Positions 37,881 through 46,309 of a stretch of DNA of 64,000 bases are shown here, in pieces. Under the pieces are notes generated by a model that saw only the letters and a list, made by a program, of their open reading frames with translations, searched no databases and had not been told where the DNA came from. The position numbers and the translations under genes were made by a program. Position 1 is the first letter of the stretch. Every line of letters starts with the position of its first letter. Source of the stretch: CAITYL01 sp041651315 (GTDB lineage: Bacteria > Verrucomicrobiota > Lentisphaeria > Oligosphaerales > CAITYL01); NCBI GenBank assembly GCA_041651315.1, contig JBAZJM010000003.1, positions 1 to 64,000 of the forward strand. The letters are read 5' to 3'.

Positions 37881-40800
37881 TTAAAGTCCAAAAAGACTAG
37901 CTAGAAACTGGAATTTCTGAGGATCAACACGAATTCCACGTTCCTCCGACAGAATAATCGTGCCATTTGGACTAACTACTCTCAGTGGAGTATTTCCCTC
38001 TGCTAAAATACAAATTGCTTGAAGTTTTTTCGATACTTCTTCCGATAAAATAGCAGTCACAGTCCAACGAAGAATTACCTCATCTTCATTGATTTGTCTA
38101 GCTGTTCTCGTCTCCGTTTTTGTTGGAGACATCGATGTTGAAGAAGATGCTGGAGGATGAGAGGATGCTGGAGGCTTCGAAGGCTTCGTTTCTTTTGCAG
38201 GAACTTCTATCCCATCAGCTCCACCGTGACCATTCTTACAACTCATCCCGCCAGGAGTCTCGAACTGTGGCTCTTTACAAACTGAGCAGAGCGTTGGCTT
38301 AGAACCGGAATTTGACGCGAGACCAATATTAGATAAATCTAAATCGATATCGGATAAATCTATATCCATATTAGTACCAGCTTCTTCAAGTTCTAAAGAA
38401 CTCATACTATCAGAGATTTCCGGGGTTTGATTCTCTGATAACTGAGATTCATGTATTACAGGTCTTGATTTTGGTGGGAATGGCTGTTCCGATTCAGGAT
38501 GTGGAGTTACCTCTGGTTCTACTGGAGTAGTTTGAACAACTGGCGCTGGCAACTCTGGAGCTTTTTGCGCTGTCTCAATTGCCGGAGCAGGAGGAGGTTG
38601 AACCCATTCAGTACCAGCAAGTTGAGCTGCTTTAATCCTATCACTCTCTTCAGGGAGAAGTCGATAAATATAACCTTTTAAGAAATCAGGAATTTGTTGA
38701 TAAACACGACCATCAACAAAATACTGATTTTTCTTCAGTTTACCTTTATAGTTACCGTTTTCATCAATATCCGATTTCTTAGCGGGTTTGCCGTCAACCA
38801 TCGCAAAATAATCGAATCGCGCTCTCCAATGGATATCAATACCTGGTTCCGTTTCGAGTGGGACAACCCATTGTCTACCATGATTCTTCGGAAGTCTCCA
38901 TGGTAACACCATCCACTCATCAAGTTTACGAGTCACCTCCATGAGATGCTCAGGTTTGACTTCAAACACAACTTCATCGTGAACAGTTAGAACGTATCGA
39001 ACTCTATCTTCCCATCCAAGAGCTCGAATTTGCTTGTCAACATAACACATAGCAAATTTCAGAATATCAGCTGAAGTTGCTTGAATCGTGTAATTGATAG
39101 CACAACGTTCTGCTTTTTTCTGTATTGCTCTTATCGGTGAATCGATCGTCGGAATTGGCATTCGACGCCCGAATGCCGTATATACACATTTATGCTTTTT
39201 CGCAAATTTCTTTTGATGTTCAACATAGCCCATGAGACCAGGAAGACCCGTTCTCATGTTTTCCATGTGACGACCACCGTCTTCTATTGAACAACCAACA
39301 TTTCGTGAAATAGCTCCTGCACCACCACCGTAAATAACTGCAAAATTGCTTCTCTTACCGCGGTTTCTTTCATCTTTTGAAACCTCGGCTTTAGCAAAGA
39401 GAATTCGGGCAGTAATTGAATGTACGTCCCCGTCTTCGTGAAGGAATGATTTTGTCCAAAGTGGATCTCCGGACATATTCGTAATAACACGAAGTTCTTC
39501 ACCAGCGTAGTCAATTTTTAGGAGAAACCACCCCTTACGAGGGATGATTACAGTCCTGATTTGCTTGAATAACTCAGGTTTATCATCATCTGAATCTCGA
39601 GGGATACCTTGAAAGTTGATACCGGAATAACCATCTTCAATTTTGCCCGCTTTACTCGATAAACGGGCAGTATCGGTACCGATCTGATTGAATGATGGTC
39701 TTACGTCACCGTATTTATCATGGCTCCTAGTCAGTTTTTCAATATATGAGCCATTCATTTTATCGTAATGACGATATTCTAGGATTAACTCAAATATACT
39801 TTCCGGTTTCTTTTCTTCAGTTGACTCATCATTATTCTTAGCTAAGTATTTCGGTCCATAGTGACGGTGAAGAGACTTTAAGACTTCATCTTTTAACGAG
39901 TAGGTGATTTTTTCGCCACCCTCATCATCGTCATCATCGTCATCAGAGTTATCACTATAACTAACAGAAAAACCACCCTCCTCTTGAATCATTTCAGGAG
40001 TTGGCTTAAGTTTCAATCCTTCGTTATCTGTGAAGAAGCAACCCGATAATTGAGTAGGAGACCCAACATTTAGGGATAACCAACGACCAGTTCTTCCCGT
40101 TTTTGATTCAATGAGCTCCCGAATACGATCTCCGGTTGTTCTCATTGCAGTAGTGCAATCGACAAATAACTGATTTACTCGATCAATATCAAGATGGACA
40201 CGATTTCTTTCCATCTTTCGCATGACATTGGAGAAAGCTTTCTCGAGATCATAAATGTGCTCGTATCCTTCAATTTTAGGACGTAGAGCATGATATAATT
40301 GATAAGTGAAGATTCCATCAGAACAACCGTATTCTTTACCTTCTTTCGGATGGAGCAAACCGAAATTGTATCGCTCTTTATATCGTTTTAGTTGTTCTTT
40401 CTTTTCATCTGTGAAAAGTTCATCAAGTTCAACCATCTCAATGCCAAGATGCGTTTTCGTAAGAGGCTTGAGACCGGCAGGAAAGCTTTTTAGTGGACTA
40501 ATGACTTTCGCAATGAAAAAAGTATCTTCAAATTCTTTATGTCTCCAAAATTCCTTCCCGGTTACCGGGTAAAGCATTTCAGCGTCATATCTAGCATTAT
40601 GAAAGATGATGCGACAGTTATAGACAAGTCGTGTAATTTCATCCCAAGATTCATCCCATGGGAGATTACCGGAATCCTCTGGTTCATGGGCTAACGGAAT
40701 GTAATATCCGTTTTTACCATCAAAAGACATGCAGAGACCAACTATTTTGTCAACAGTTCGAATCCCATGTTTTGTTATGCGACCGTCTTCAAAAAACTCA

Positions 40801-40982
40801 TCGGGATATATCCGACTATCAACACCCGTTGATTCAACATCAAGAGAAGCAAGATTTCTGCTAATACATATATCAACGAGTTTCTTGAGCTGGTCAATCC
40901 CAGTAACAATATGAAAATTGTATTGGTTAAACCATTCCCTATGGACTGTAACTCTATCGTCTACTCTTTGAAGTCCAAGCAC
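37881..40982 (-). CDS. family A DNA polymerase with C-terminal zinc extension
   Basis: 1033 residues. N-terminal 3'-5' exonuclease of DEDD type: ASLDVES, HNARYDAEM, YGCSDG. Polymerase motifs: A (KIDYAGEELR), B (RGKRSNFAVIYGGG), C (TVHDEVVFE near residue 666). A proline-rich linker follows (about 800-910), then a zinc ribbon (CSVCKE ... CKNGHG, about 922-940) and a conserved-looking C-terminal 65 residues. No 5' nuclease domain. An acidic insertion of seven Asp lies in the thumb region. It is the likely replicative polymerase. Start is GTG. Confidence 0.95.
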   Translation of the reverse strand: MLGLQRVDDRVTVHREWFNQYNFHIVTGIDQLKKLVDICISRNLASLDVESTGVDSRIYPDEFFEDGRITKHGIRTVDKIVGLCMSFDGKNGYYIPLAHEPEDSGNLPWDESWDEITRLVYNCRIIFHNARYDAEMLYPVTGKEFWRHKEFEDTFFIAKVISPLKSFPAGLKPLTKTHLGIEMVELDELFTDEKKEQLKRYKERYNFGLLHPKEGKEYGCSDGIFTYQLYHALRPKIEGYEHIYDLEKAFSNVMRKMERNRVHLDIDRVNQLFVDCTTAMRTTGDRIRELIESKTGRTGRWLSLNVGSPTQLSGCFFTDNEGLKLKPTPEMIQEEGGFSVSYSDNSDDDDDDDEGGEKITYSLKDEVLKSLHRHYGPKYLAKNNDESTEEKKPESIFELILEYRHYDKMNGSYIEKLTRSHDKYGDVRPSFNQIGTDTARLSSKAGKIEDGYSGINFQGIPRDSDDDKPELFKQIRTVIIPRKGWFLLKIDYAGEELRVITNMSGDPLWTKSFLHEDGDVHSITARILFAKAEVSKDERNRGKRSNFAVIYGGGAGAISRNVGCSIEDGGRHMENMRTGLPGLMGYVEHQKKFAKKHKCVYTAFGRRMPIPTIDSPIRAIQKKAERCAINYTIQATSADILKFAMCYVDKQIRALGWEDRVRYVLTVHDEVVFEVKPEHLMEVTRKLDEWMVLPWRLPKNHGRQWVVPLETEPGIDIHWRARFDYFAMVDGKPAKKSDIDENGNYKGKLKKNQYFVDGRVYQQIPDFLKGYIYRLLPEESDRIKAAQLAGTEWVQPPPAPAIETAQKAPELPAPVVQTTPVEPEVTPHPESEQPFPPKSRPVIHESQLSENQTPEISDSMSSLELEEAGTNMDIDLSDIDLDLSNIGLASNSGSKPTLCSVCKEPQFETPGGMSCKNGHGGADGIEVPAKETKPSKPPASSHPPASSSTSMSPTKTETRTARQINEDEVILRWTVTAILSEEVSKKLQAICILAEGNTPLRVVSPNGTIILSEERGIRVDPQKFQFLASLFGL

Positions 40983-41011
40983 AACGGACTTTACAATGAA
41001 TGGTGTTCAAA

Positions 41012-42100
41012 ATGAGTAGTAGGAATTACTACGAAGTTCTAGGCGTCACGAAAGACGTGAGTGACGATGACTTAAGAAAAGCTTATAAAGCATTGGCTCT
41101 TAAGTTCCATCCAGACAGAAATCCGGATAACAAAGAAGCGGAAGCAAAATTCAAAGAAGCTACTGAAGCTTATTCGACACTCAGCGATACTGAAAAACGT
41201 CAGATTTATGACTTACAGTCCATGCCGAACCCATTTACTCGTGGATCACGGCCTCATGGATCACGGCCTCCTTGGTCACCATTTGAGTCAATTGATCCAA
41301 ATTCTATTTTCGATGAGTTCATGCGAACTCCAGGATTTAAAGTAAACACCGAGGATTCCCTGAAAGATCGCATAAGAAATGCGATGAAGGGCCGCGATGT
41401 TGAAATGGATATAACTATAACATTAGAAGAATCAATAGTTGGAGTTACCAAAGAAGTAAAAACATCTACTGATTCAAATATTATGTGTGAAAAATGTAAA
41501 GGGACAAGAGCAAAACCAGGAACAAGAAAATTTCCATGTACCGCTTGTTCAGGATCAGGAAGAAATTTCTATCAGGGCGGAAACAGTAAGTGTAAAGCTT
41601 GTCAGGGTCACGGGGATATCCCTTTCAATAAATGTGATCATTGTGGAGGGAAAGGGACAGTCAAAGGGACAAGAAATGTCTCCCTAAAAATTCCTGTCGG
41701 TATATCTGATGGACAAAAATTACGACTCGCTGGACAAGGTGGATTCGGTAATGGCGGTCCGCCCGGAGATTTGTATATAACAGTTAAAGTTACTGAGGAC
41801 GATAACTTTGAACGAAAAGGGAATGATTTATGGACTAAATGTCAAGTCAGTCTATCCGATATTGTCAGGACAGGAAGAACGAAAGTAAAAACCATAACTG
41901 GCGATGAAGTATTCATTCAATTACCGAACGGATTCGTATCAGGCAATACGACTCTAAGAATTCAGGGCGCCGGAGTAAGACAGCCTGGTAGTGAACCAGG
42001 AAATTTATATGTCACTCTGAATCTTAGCGTACCGGCTATAAAAACAGCTAGAGCAAAAAAACTCCTTGAAGAGTTAGTAGATGAACTAGGCATATACTAG
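41012..42100 (+). CDS. dnaJ: DnaJ (Hsp40) with in-frame TAG after it
   Basis: About 362 residues in classical order. J domain (YYEVLGVTKDVSDDDLRKAY, HPDRNPDN). Gly/Phe-poor linker. A zinc domain with four CxxCxGxG-like repeats (CEKCKGTR, CTACSGSG, CKACQGHG, CDHCGGKG). C-terminal substrate-binding beta domains (GDLYITVKV, PGNLYVTLNL). It stimulates host DnaK. ATG at 41012 has GGTG upstream and matches the family start. The stop TAG is followed directly, in the same frame, by the 160-codon frame at 42101. Confidence 0.94.
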   Translation: MSSRNYYEVLGVTKDVSDDDLRKAYKALALKFHPDRNPDNKEAEAKFKEATEAYSTLSDTEKRQIYDLQSMPNPFTRGSRPHGSRPPWSPFESIDPNSIFDEFMRTPGFKVNTEDSLKDRIRNAMKGRDVEMDITITLEESIVGVTKEVKTSTDSNIMCEKCKGTRAKPGTRKFPCTACSGSGRNFYQGGNSKCKACQGHGDIPFNKCDHCGGKGTVKGTRNVSLKIPVGISDGQKLRLAGQGGFGNGGPPGDLYITVKVTEDDNFERKGNDLWTKCQVSLSDIVRTGRTKVKTITGDEVFIQLPNGFVSGNTTLRIQGAGVRQPGSEPGNLYVTLNLSVPAIKTARAKKLLEELVDELGIY

Positions 42101-42583
42101 ATGACTCTTTTGTATGCCGAAAGAATTATGGATCAGTCTATCTTGAAAAGGATCGCTACTAAGGTAGCCGAAAGTGAAGTAATCCCTCAAGTTATAAGTG
42201 AGGATACTTTAACTCTTAAAGGTCCTTTCAAACCATATAAACTTGGAGATGAAACTGAAATTGAGAGAGACGATTTAACAATTACCTCTCCGGGATCAGA
42301 ATTCACCAATGATGAAGACGGATATCATTTATTTTATATCGATTGCGAATTTGAAGTAGAACCTGCAGAGAGAGCGACTCATAATTCTCCTGGGAACCCC
42401 GGTAGTACACAGTTAATTGATTATCAAGTAGTAGCAATTGACGGATTCATATTATTGAATCCGGAAGATAGAGTAGCTGCCAAAGAAAAACTTGATTTAT
42501 CCGATCATCAGATACATAAATTAGAAGAAAAATACGGAGAAGATGCCGCTGATCGTGCCGCCGATGATTTTTATGAACCGTAA
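42101..42583 (+). CDS. hypothetical protein in frame with DnaJ past a TAG
   Basis: Function unknown. Its first ATG abuts the TAG of dnaJ and is in the same frame, so UAG readthrough, for example by the CTA tRNA at 28661, would make a fusion of about 520 residues. Alternatively it starts at 42128. The product is acidic, with a beta-rich middle (DGYHLFYIDCEFEVEP) and a helical acidic end. No recognisable domain. Confidence 0.62.
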   Translation: MTLLYAERIMDQSILKRIATKVAESEVIPQVISEDTLTLKGPFKPYKLGDETEIERDDLTITSPGSEFTNDEDGYHLFYIDCEFEVEPAERATHNSPGNPGSTQLIDYQVVAIDGFILLNPEDRVAAKEKLDLSDHQIHKLEEKYGEDAADRAADDFYEP

Positions 42584-43051
42584 TTATTGAACAATAATCA
42601 CGTATCTTCCATCCCGCCATTCATGGATTATTGCTGTGGCAAGATGTTGAGCTAGAACAGCTTCCATGTACGGGAGATGATATTTTTTATCATCTATATT
42701 GAATTTCCAACAATGAGGGATTTTAGGTTTCCCTTTTTTCATTTTCCGAGTTGAGCACAACTCACTATTGGCCATAGGACAGTCTTTTATCTCAGCACAA
42801 ATATGCTCTTCTATCTTTATGAGACATCCTGTCGGTGATGTGCTTAATAATCCTTCAAGTTGTTTTGTCCCACCTATTTTAGCCAGTTCCAAAACATCCC
42901 GCGGGGCTTTCGTGCATCTATCGAGAATAGATGATATGGCTTTAACTATATTAATATCTCTTAACTCAGAAAAAACTTCAGGATCGATCTCAGATACATG
43001 AATTATTTCGCCAGTATTGAGACTCAACTCATATTGTAAAGGGCTAGACAT
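42584..43051 (-). CDS. hypothetical Cys-containing protein (155 aa)
   Basis: Function unknown. Starts with a short beta-hairpin motif (YELSLNTGEIIHVSEI). It has cysteines at about 46, 77, 86, 92, 99 and 114 (CTKAP, TGCLI, HICAE, KDCPMANSELCSTR, HCW) that could form a metal centre. It follows the primase zinc-domain gene by two bases, so it may be a replication partner. Confidence 0.55.
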   Translation of the reverse strand: MSSPLQYELSLNTGEIIHVSEIDPEVFSELRDINIVKAISSILDRCTKAPRDVLELAKIGGTKQLEGLLSTSPTGCLIKIEEHICAEIKDCPMANSELCSTRKMKKGKPKIPHCWKFNIDDKKYHLPYMEAVLAQHLATAIIHEWRDGRYVIIVQ

Positions 43052-43053
43052 TG

Positions 43054-43686
43054 TTAATCAAGTGAGATATTTGAAGAGACACATGAGTTCATTAAATCTC
43101 GTAACTTGGCCAATACTTCAACCATCTCCATAGTCTGAACACCTTTATTTTTATCAAGATCGTACTGAACGACATCGAGAACACGACAAAATTTTATATA
43201 ATCACTAAATGATGTAGTATCCTTAAGTCTAGAAAGTTTTCCTTCTAACATCGCTAAGACTCTTGGAACATCTTGCCAAGCATCAGAAATATACTTAGCG
43301 GAACTTTTGTCTTTCGGTTCCTCAATGGGAGGACCATCTGGTCTCTGTTCAACACGAATATTATATCTACGTTCTAGAGTTCGTAAAGCGTCCATGAAAG
43401 GGACGCCCTTGAACTTCATGAACAGATTTATTGAGTCCCAGCTCGCATGACAAGATCCCCAACAGTGGACATGGGATGCTATATTTCCATCTGATGGGTA
43501 ATAACGAGCTGCCGGTGTTTTCGTATTTGGATGAAATGGACAAAATATTGAAATAGCAGTTTCTTCGTCAACAAGCTCTTCCCCATGACCATGTTCATGA
43601 AGACACTGATATGCTGAATACTTTTTTCGAACAGCTTCAAGACGCCGATGGAGCCATTGTTGCTGAGCAGTGTTTTTTTCACTCAT
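43054..43686 (-). CDS. DnaG-type primase zinc-binding (CHC2) domain protein
   Basis: 210 residues. The CHC2 zinc ribbon CPFHPNTKTPAARYYP, then HCWGSC and DSINLFMKFKG, matches the DnaG N-terminal domain. No TOPRIM catalytic core follows, so this is a split primase subunit or a helicase-primase adaptor; the catalytic part must lie elsewhere. It is encoded next to the DnaB-type helicase. Confidence 0.85.
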   Translation of the reverse strand: MSEKNTAQQQWLHRRLEAVRKKYSAYQCLHEHGHGEELVDEETAISIFCPFHPNTKTPAARYYPSDGNIASHVHCWGSCHASWDSINLFMKFKGVPFMDALRTLERRYNIRVEQRPDGPPIEEPKDKSSAKYISDAWQDVPRVLAMLEGKLSRLKDTTSFSDYIKFCRVLDVVQYDLDKNKGVQTMEMVEVLAKLRDLMNSCVSSNISLD

Positions 43687-43730
43687 TACTTTTAACGTAC
43701 GGTGGATAAATCATAGAAACAGAGCATGGC

Positions 43731-43964
43731 ATGAAACCAGCCACAATAAGTATTAAAAATCTTCGTCAACATCGATATCCAATAATTGATGCTGCAGTGG
43801 CTAAATTTCGAGCAGAAATTCAAGCAGCAGATGATCAAAGAGTTTGGGATGCCTTAGATAAAATTGGGTATGAATGCAGTATCTGTAAAAAGGACATACG
43901 AAGAGACGATGTTCTATCCGATAACTGTCCTGAATGCACAATTCGATCTGTACTTGAAACCTGA
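43731..43964 (+). CDS. small zinc-ribbon protein (77 aa)
   Basis: C-terminal ECSICKKD and CPECTIR form a zinc ribbon, and the N-terminal half is helical. It sits on the plus strand between primase and helicase genes. Function unknown. Confidence 0.55.
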   Translation: MKPATISIKNLRQHRYPIIDAAVAKFRAEIQAADDQRVWDALDKIGYECSICKKDIRRDDVLSDNCPECTIRSVLET

Positions 43965-45467
43965 TCAAGCAACAGCGTCATACATCATCTCAACACCACA
44001 ACTTAGTACCTGAGCGGCTTTAACGATGTTATCTGCGTCAAGATCTAGCATTCCGGTTACGATATCACGCATTCTCTTCGATTGCCAAATAATCTTGCCA
44101 ACCATGCGATCGAAAATTGGATTATCTCGGTTCTTCAAATTTCCAAGATAGAATTTACCTTCATTCCTGAGTACGTCATTCAAATATGTATAAGTGATGA
44201 CGTCAGCAGATTTCTCAATTTCATTTGCATATGAAATAGCAGAAATATCATAACGTCCATCAGCTTTATCGGCTCGAATTTTCCCTTGCCTATTCATCTG
44301 CCAGAGCCCTAAAACAGGAACTCCTTTGCCTCGAGCAAAATTCAATGCCATGAGACGGGCATTCTTAACAACATCATTTTGTGTTGCCACGTTATCTGCA
44401 GAATAACGTTTAGGCGTGACAAGACCTAAGTGGTCAACAATTATTCCATCACACCCATATTTATTATCAAACATTTCAGCTCGACGACGAATACCATCAA
44501 TTGTGGCTTCATCATCTTTCTTCGGACGCCAAACATAAAGCTTGTTCTTAGTAGTCTCTTGAAAATCTCGAGCTACTATTACAAGTCTTTCTTTGTCACG
44601 AGGAGAGAGCTCACCGTCACGAACTTTTCGATAATCTAAACCAGTATATCCATCTTCGTCATACCATTCAGTAACAAATTTTCCGTTTGCTGAATGGATA
44701 ACATAAAGTTGTCGACGAAGTTGACTGTACGGCATTTCAAGAATAGCATAAAAAATATTTTTACCATATTTGACTACGTTGTTATATGCATAATTCAATG
44801 CTAACGTAGTCTTCAATTCTCCGACGAATGCAGTATGAATCCAAAATTCGCCGCGTCGATGACCCTTACAAACTGAATCAACTGGTTCAAGACCGAAAAG
44901 ATTTCGATTCGAAAATTTATCGGTTTTTGCCGTTCTCTCATACTCAGCAAGTATTTCTTCACAGTCTTCAGTTATAATGCCCTCAAGTTTTTCACCGCCT
45001 TCAACTCGAGTGAAAGTGTGTAATCTTTCATAAAGATAATCAACAGCGTCAGAAACGCCGCGCAATACTTTCTTATTCTTACCCTCTGTCGTTCTCCCGT
45101 GTTCAGCGATAGCACTTGCATCGCGACAAAGAATGATAAGATTTTTAGTTTGTTGAAGATCTTGCTCAGCTCGAACTTGAGAAAGAAAATTTGTTCTTAT
45201 ATATGGAACAGCTTTTATTATTTCTTCAAGACGATTTACTGTTTCAATCTCATCTTGTCTCTCAAAATGTTCCCTGACAAGAGAGATGTCAGGAGGAGAT
45301 GACATTTGAGTATAAAATAATTTCAGATATTCTAAGATCTTCTTATCTTCTTCAGTATTATAATTGATTTCATGCTCACAGTAAACTTGCCAGTTTCGTA
45401 AGCATTCATCGGATTCAGGATGCTCACCAACCTGAATAAGACTTCGGTAAACATTATCAATGGACAT
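43965..45467 (-). CDS. DnaB-type replicative helicase
   Basis: 500 residues. The RecA-like C-terminal domain begins near 170 with PVDSVCKGHRRGEFWIHTAF. The Walker A is VGELKTT, a variant that lacks the usual first glycine. GIIVDHLGLVT gives the Walker B region, and QNDVVKNARLMALNFARGK plus LGLWQMNRQGK match the H3/H4 motifs. The N-terminal part is the DnaB-like helical domain. It should unwind the fork in 5'-3' direction with the primase zinc protein. It is coupled to the next gene by TAATG. Confidence 0.88.
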   Translation of the reverse strand: MSIDNVYRSLIQVGEHPESDECLRNWQVYCEHEINYNTEEDKKILEYLKLFYTQMSSPPDISLVREHFERQDEIETVNRLEEIIKAVPYIRTNFLSQVRAEQDLQQTKNLIILCRDASAIAEHGRTTEGKNKKVLRGVSDAVDYLYERLHTFTRVEGGEKLEGIITEDCEEILAEYERTAKTDKFSNRNLFGLEPVDSVCKGHRRGEFWIHTAFVGELKTTLALNYAYNNVVKYGKNIFYAILEMPYSQLRRQLYVIHSANGKFVTEWYDEDGYTGLDYRKVRDGELSPRDKERLVIVARDFQETTKNKLYVWRPKKDDEATIDGIRRRAEMFDNKYGCDGIIVDHLGLVTPKRYSADNVATQNDVVKNARLMALNFARGKGVPVLGLWQMNRQGKIRADKADGRYDISAISYANEIEKSADVITYTYLNDVLRNEGKFYLGNLKNRDNPIFDRMVGKIIWQSKRMRDIVTGMLDLDADNIVKAAQVLSCGVEMMYDAVA

Positions 45468-46309
45468 TAATCTCTACCCCTGAACTTCTTGGACTTATTT
45501 ATACCACTACCGTAAGAAGAAAGAGCGCTGTCGATACCGTCATCGTCATCTGATGCTGATTGAATTACTCTCTTACTCTCTTTCTTAATTTCAGTAGACG
45601 GAACGACACGAGGGGGTCGAGTATCTTCATCCGGTCTCCCGAGGTCAGGAGTGGCGAAAAATGCATTAGTTGTTTCCGAATCAGTCTCGTTGATTTTTGG
45701 GACAAGGACTCTTGTAAACTCTCTAGCTATCAAATCGGCTACTCTTTTTGAATAGGATATACTAGTTGTACTAAACGGATCAGTTGGATCAGATACCAAC
45801 CAAACCGGCTTTCCATAATCAACCCGAAGTTTTATAGAATCTTCAAGAACACCAGAAGCGGCTTTATTTGAATTTGATATGAAATTTAAGCGGACGACTA
45901 AAAGATCTGGCGGTATTACGAAATCAGCCAAACTATTGTAAATAACGCCTTCATAATCAACACTTCTTTGCTTCTTTGAAAGTGATCCAACGTAAACTTC
46001 TTTCAGATCAAGATCGTTAGTATCTCGAATAAATCTATTGCTAGTCATCAATAGAATTTTCAGGATAGCTCTCACATCACTCCAATGAGCGATAAGAAAT
46101 AAGTTGTCTTTCGTTTGATTAACTACCGAGAGACGAACATGTTCTTTCTTAACCGTAGCCCTCTTAAGATGTGGCGGCATTCCCGCCTGAATTCTTCTTA
46201 AGTATCCACACATACATTCATGTGGTACATCATCCTTCATGCACCATCCAACCCCGGTACATGGTTTGCACCATTCAATGTTGGATTCCGCCTTCGATGG
46301 AGTACTCAT
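45467..46309 (-). CDS. putative helicase-loader-like protein (280 aa)
   Basis: N-terminal zinc cluster (WCKPCTGVGWC, HECMCGY), then a Rossmann-like middle (about 65-215) with hydrophobic strands, but no clear Walker A. An acidic, basic disordered tail ends in KKFRGRD. Its place directly upstream of DnaB, with a TAATG overlap, suggests a loader or primosome adaptor. Position is the main evidence. Confidence 0.45.
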   Translation of the reverse strand: MSTPSKAESNIEWCKPCTGVGWCMKDDVPHECMCGYLRRIQAGMPPHLKRATVKKEHVRLSVVNQTKDNLFLIAHWSDVRAILKILLMTSNRFIRDTNDLDLKEVYVGSLSKKQRSVDYEGVIYNSLADFVIPPDLLVVRLNFISNSNKAASGVLEDSIKLRVDYGKPVWLVSDPTDPFSTTSISYSKRVADLIAREFTRVLVPKINETDSETTNAFFATPDLGRPDEDTRPPRVVPSTEIKKESKRVIQSASDDDDGIDSALSSYGSGINKSKKFRGRD

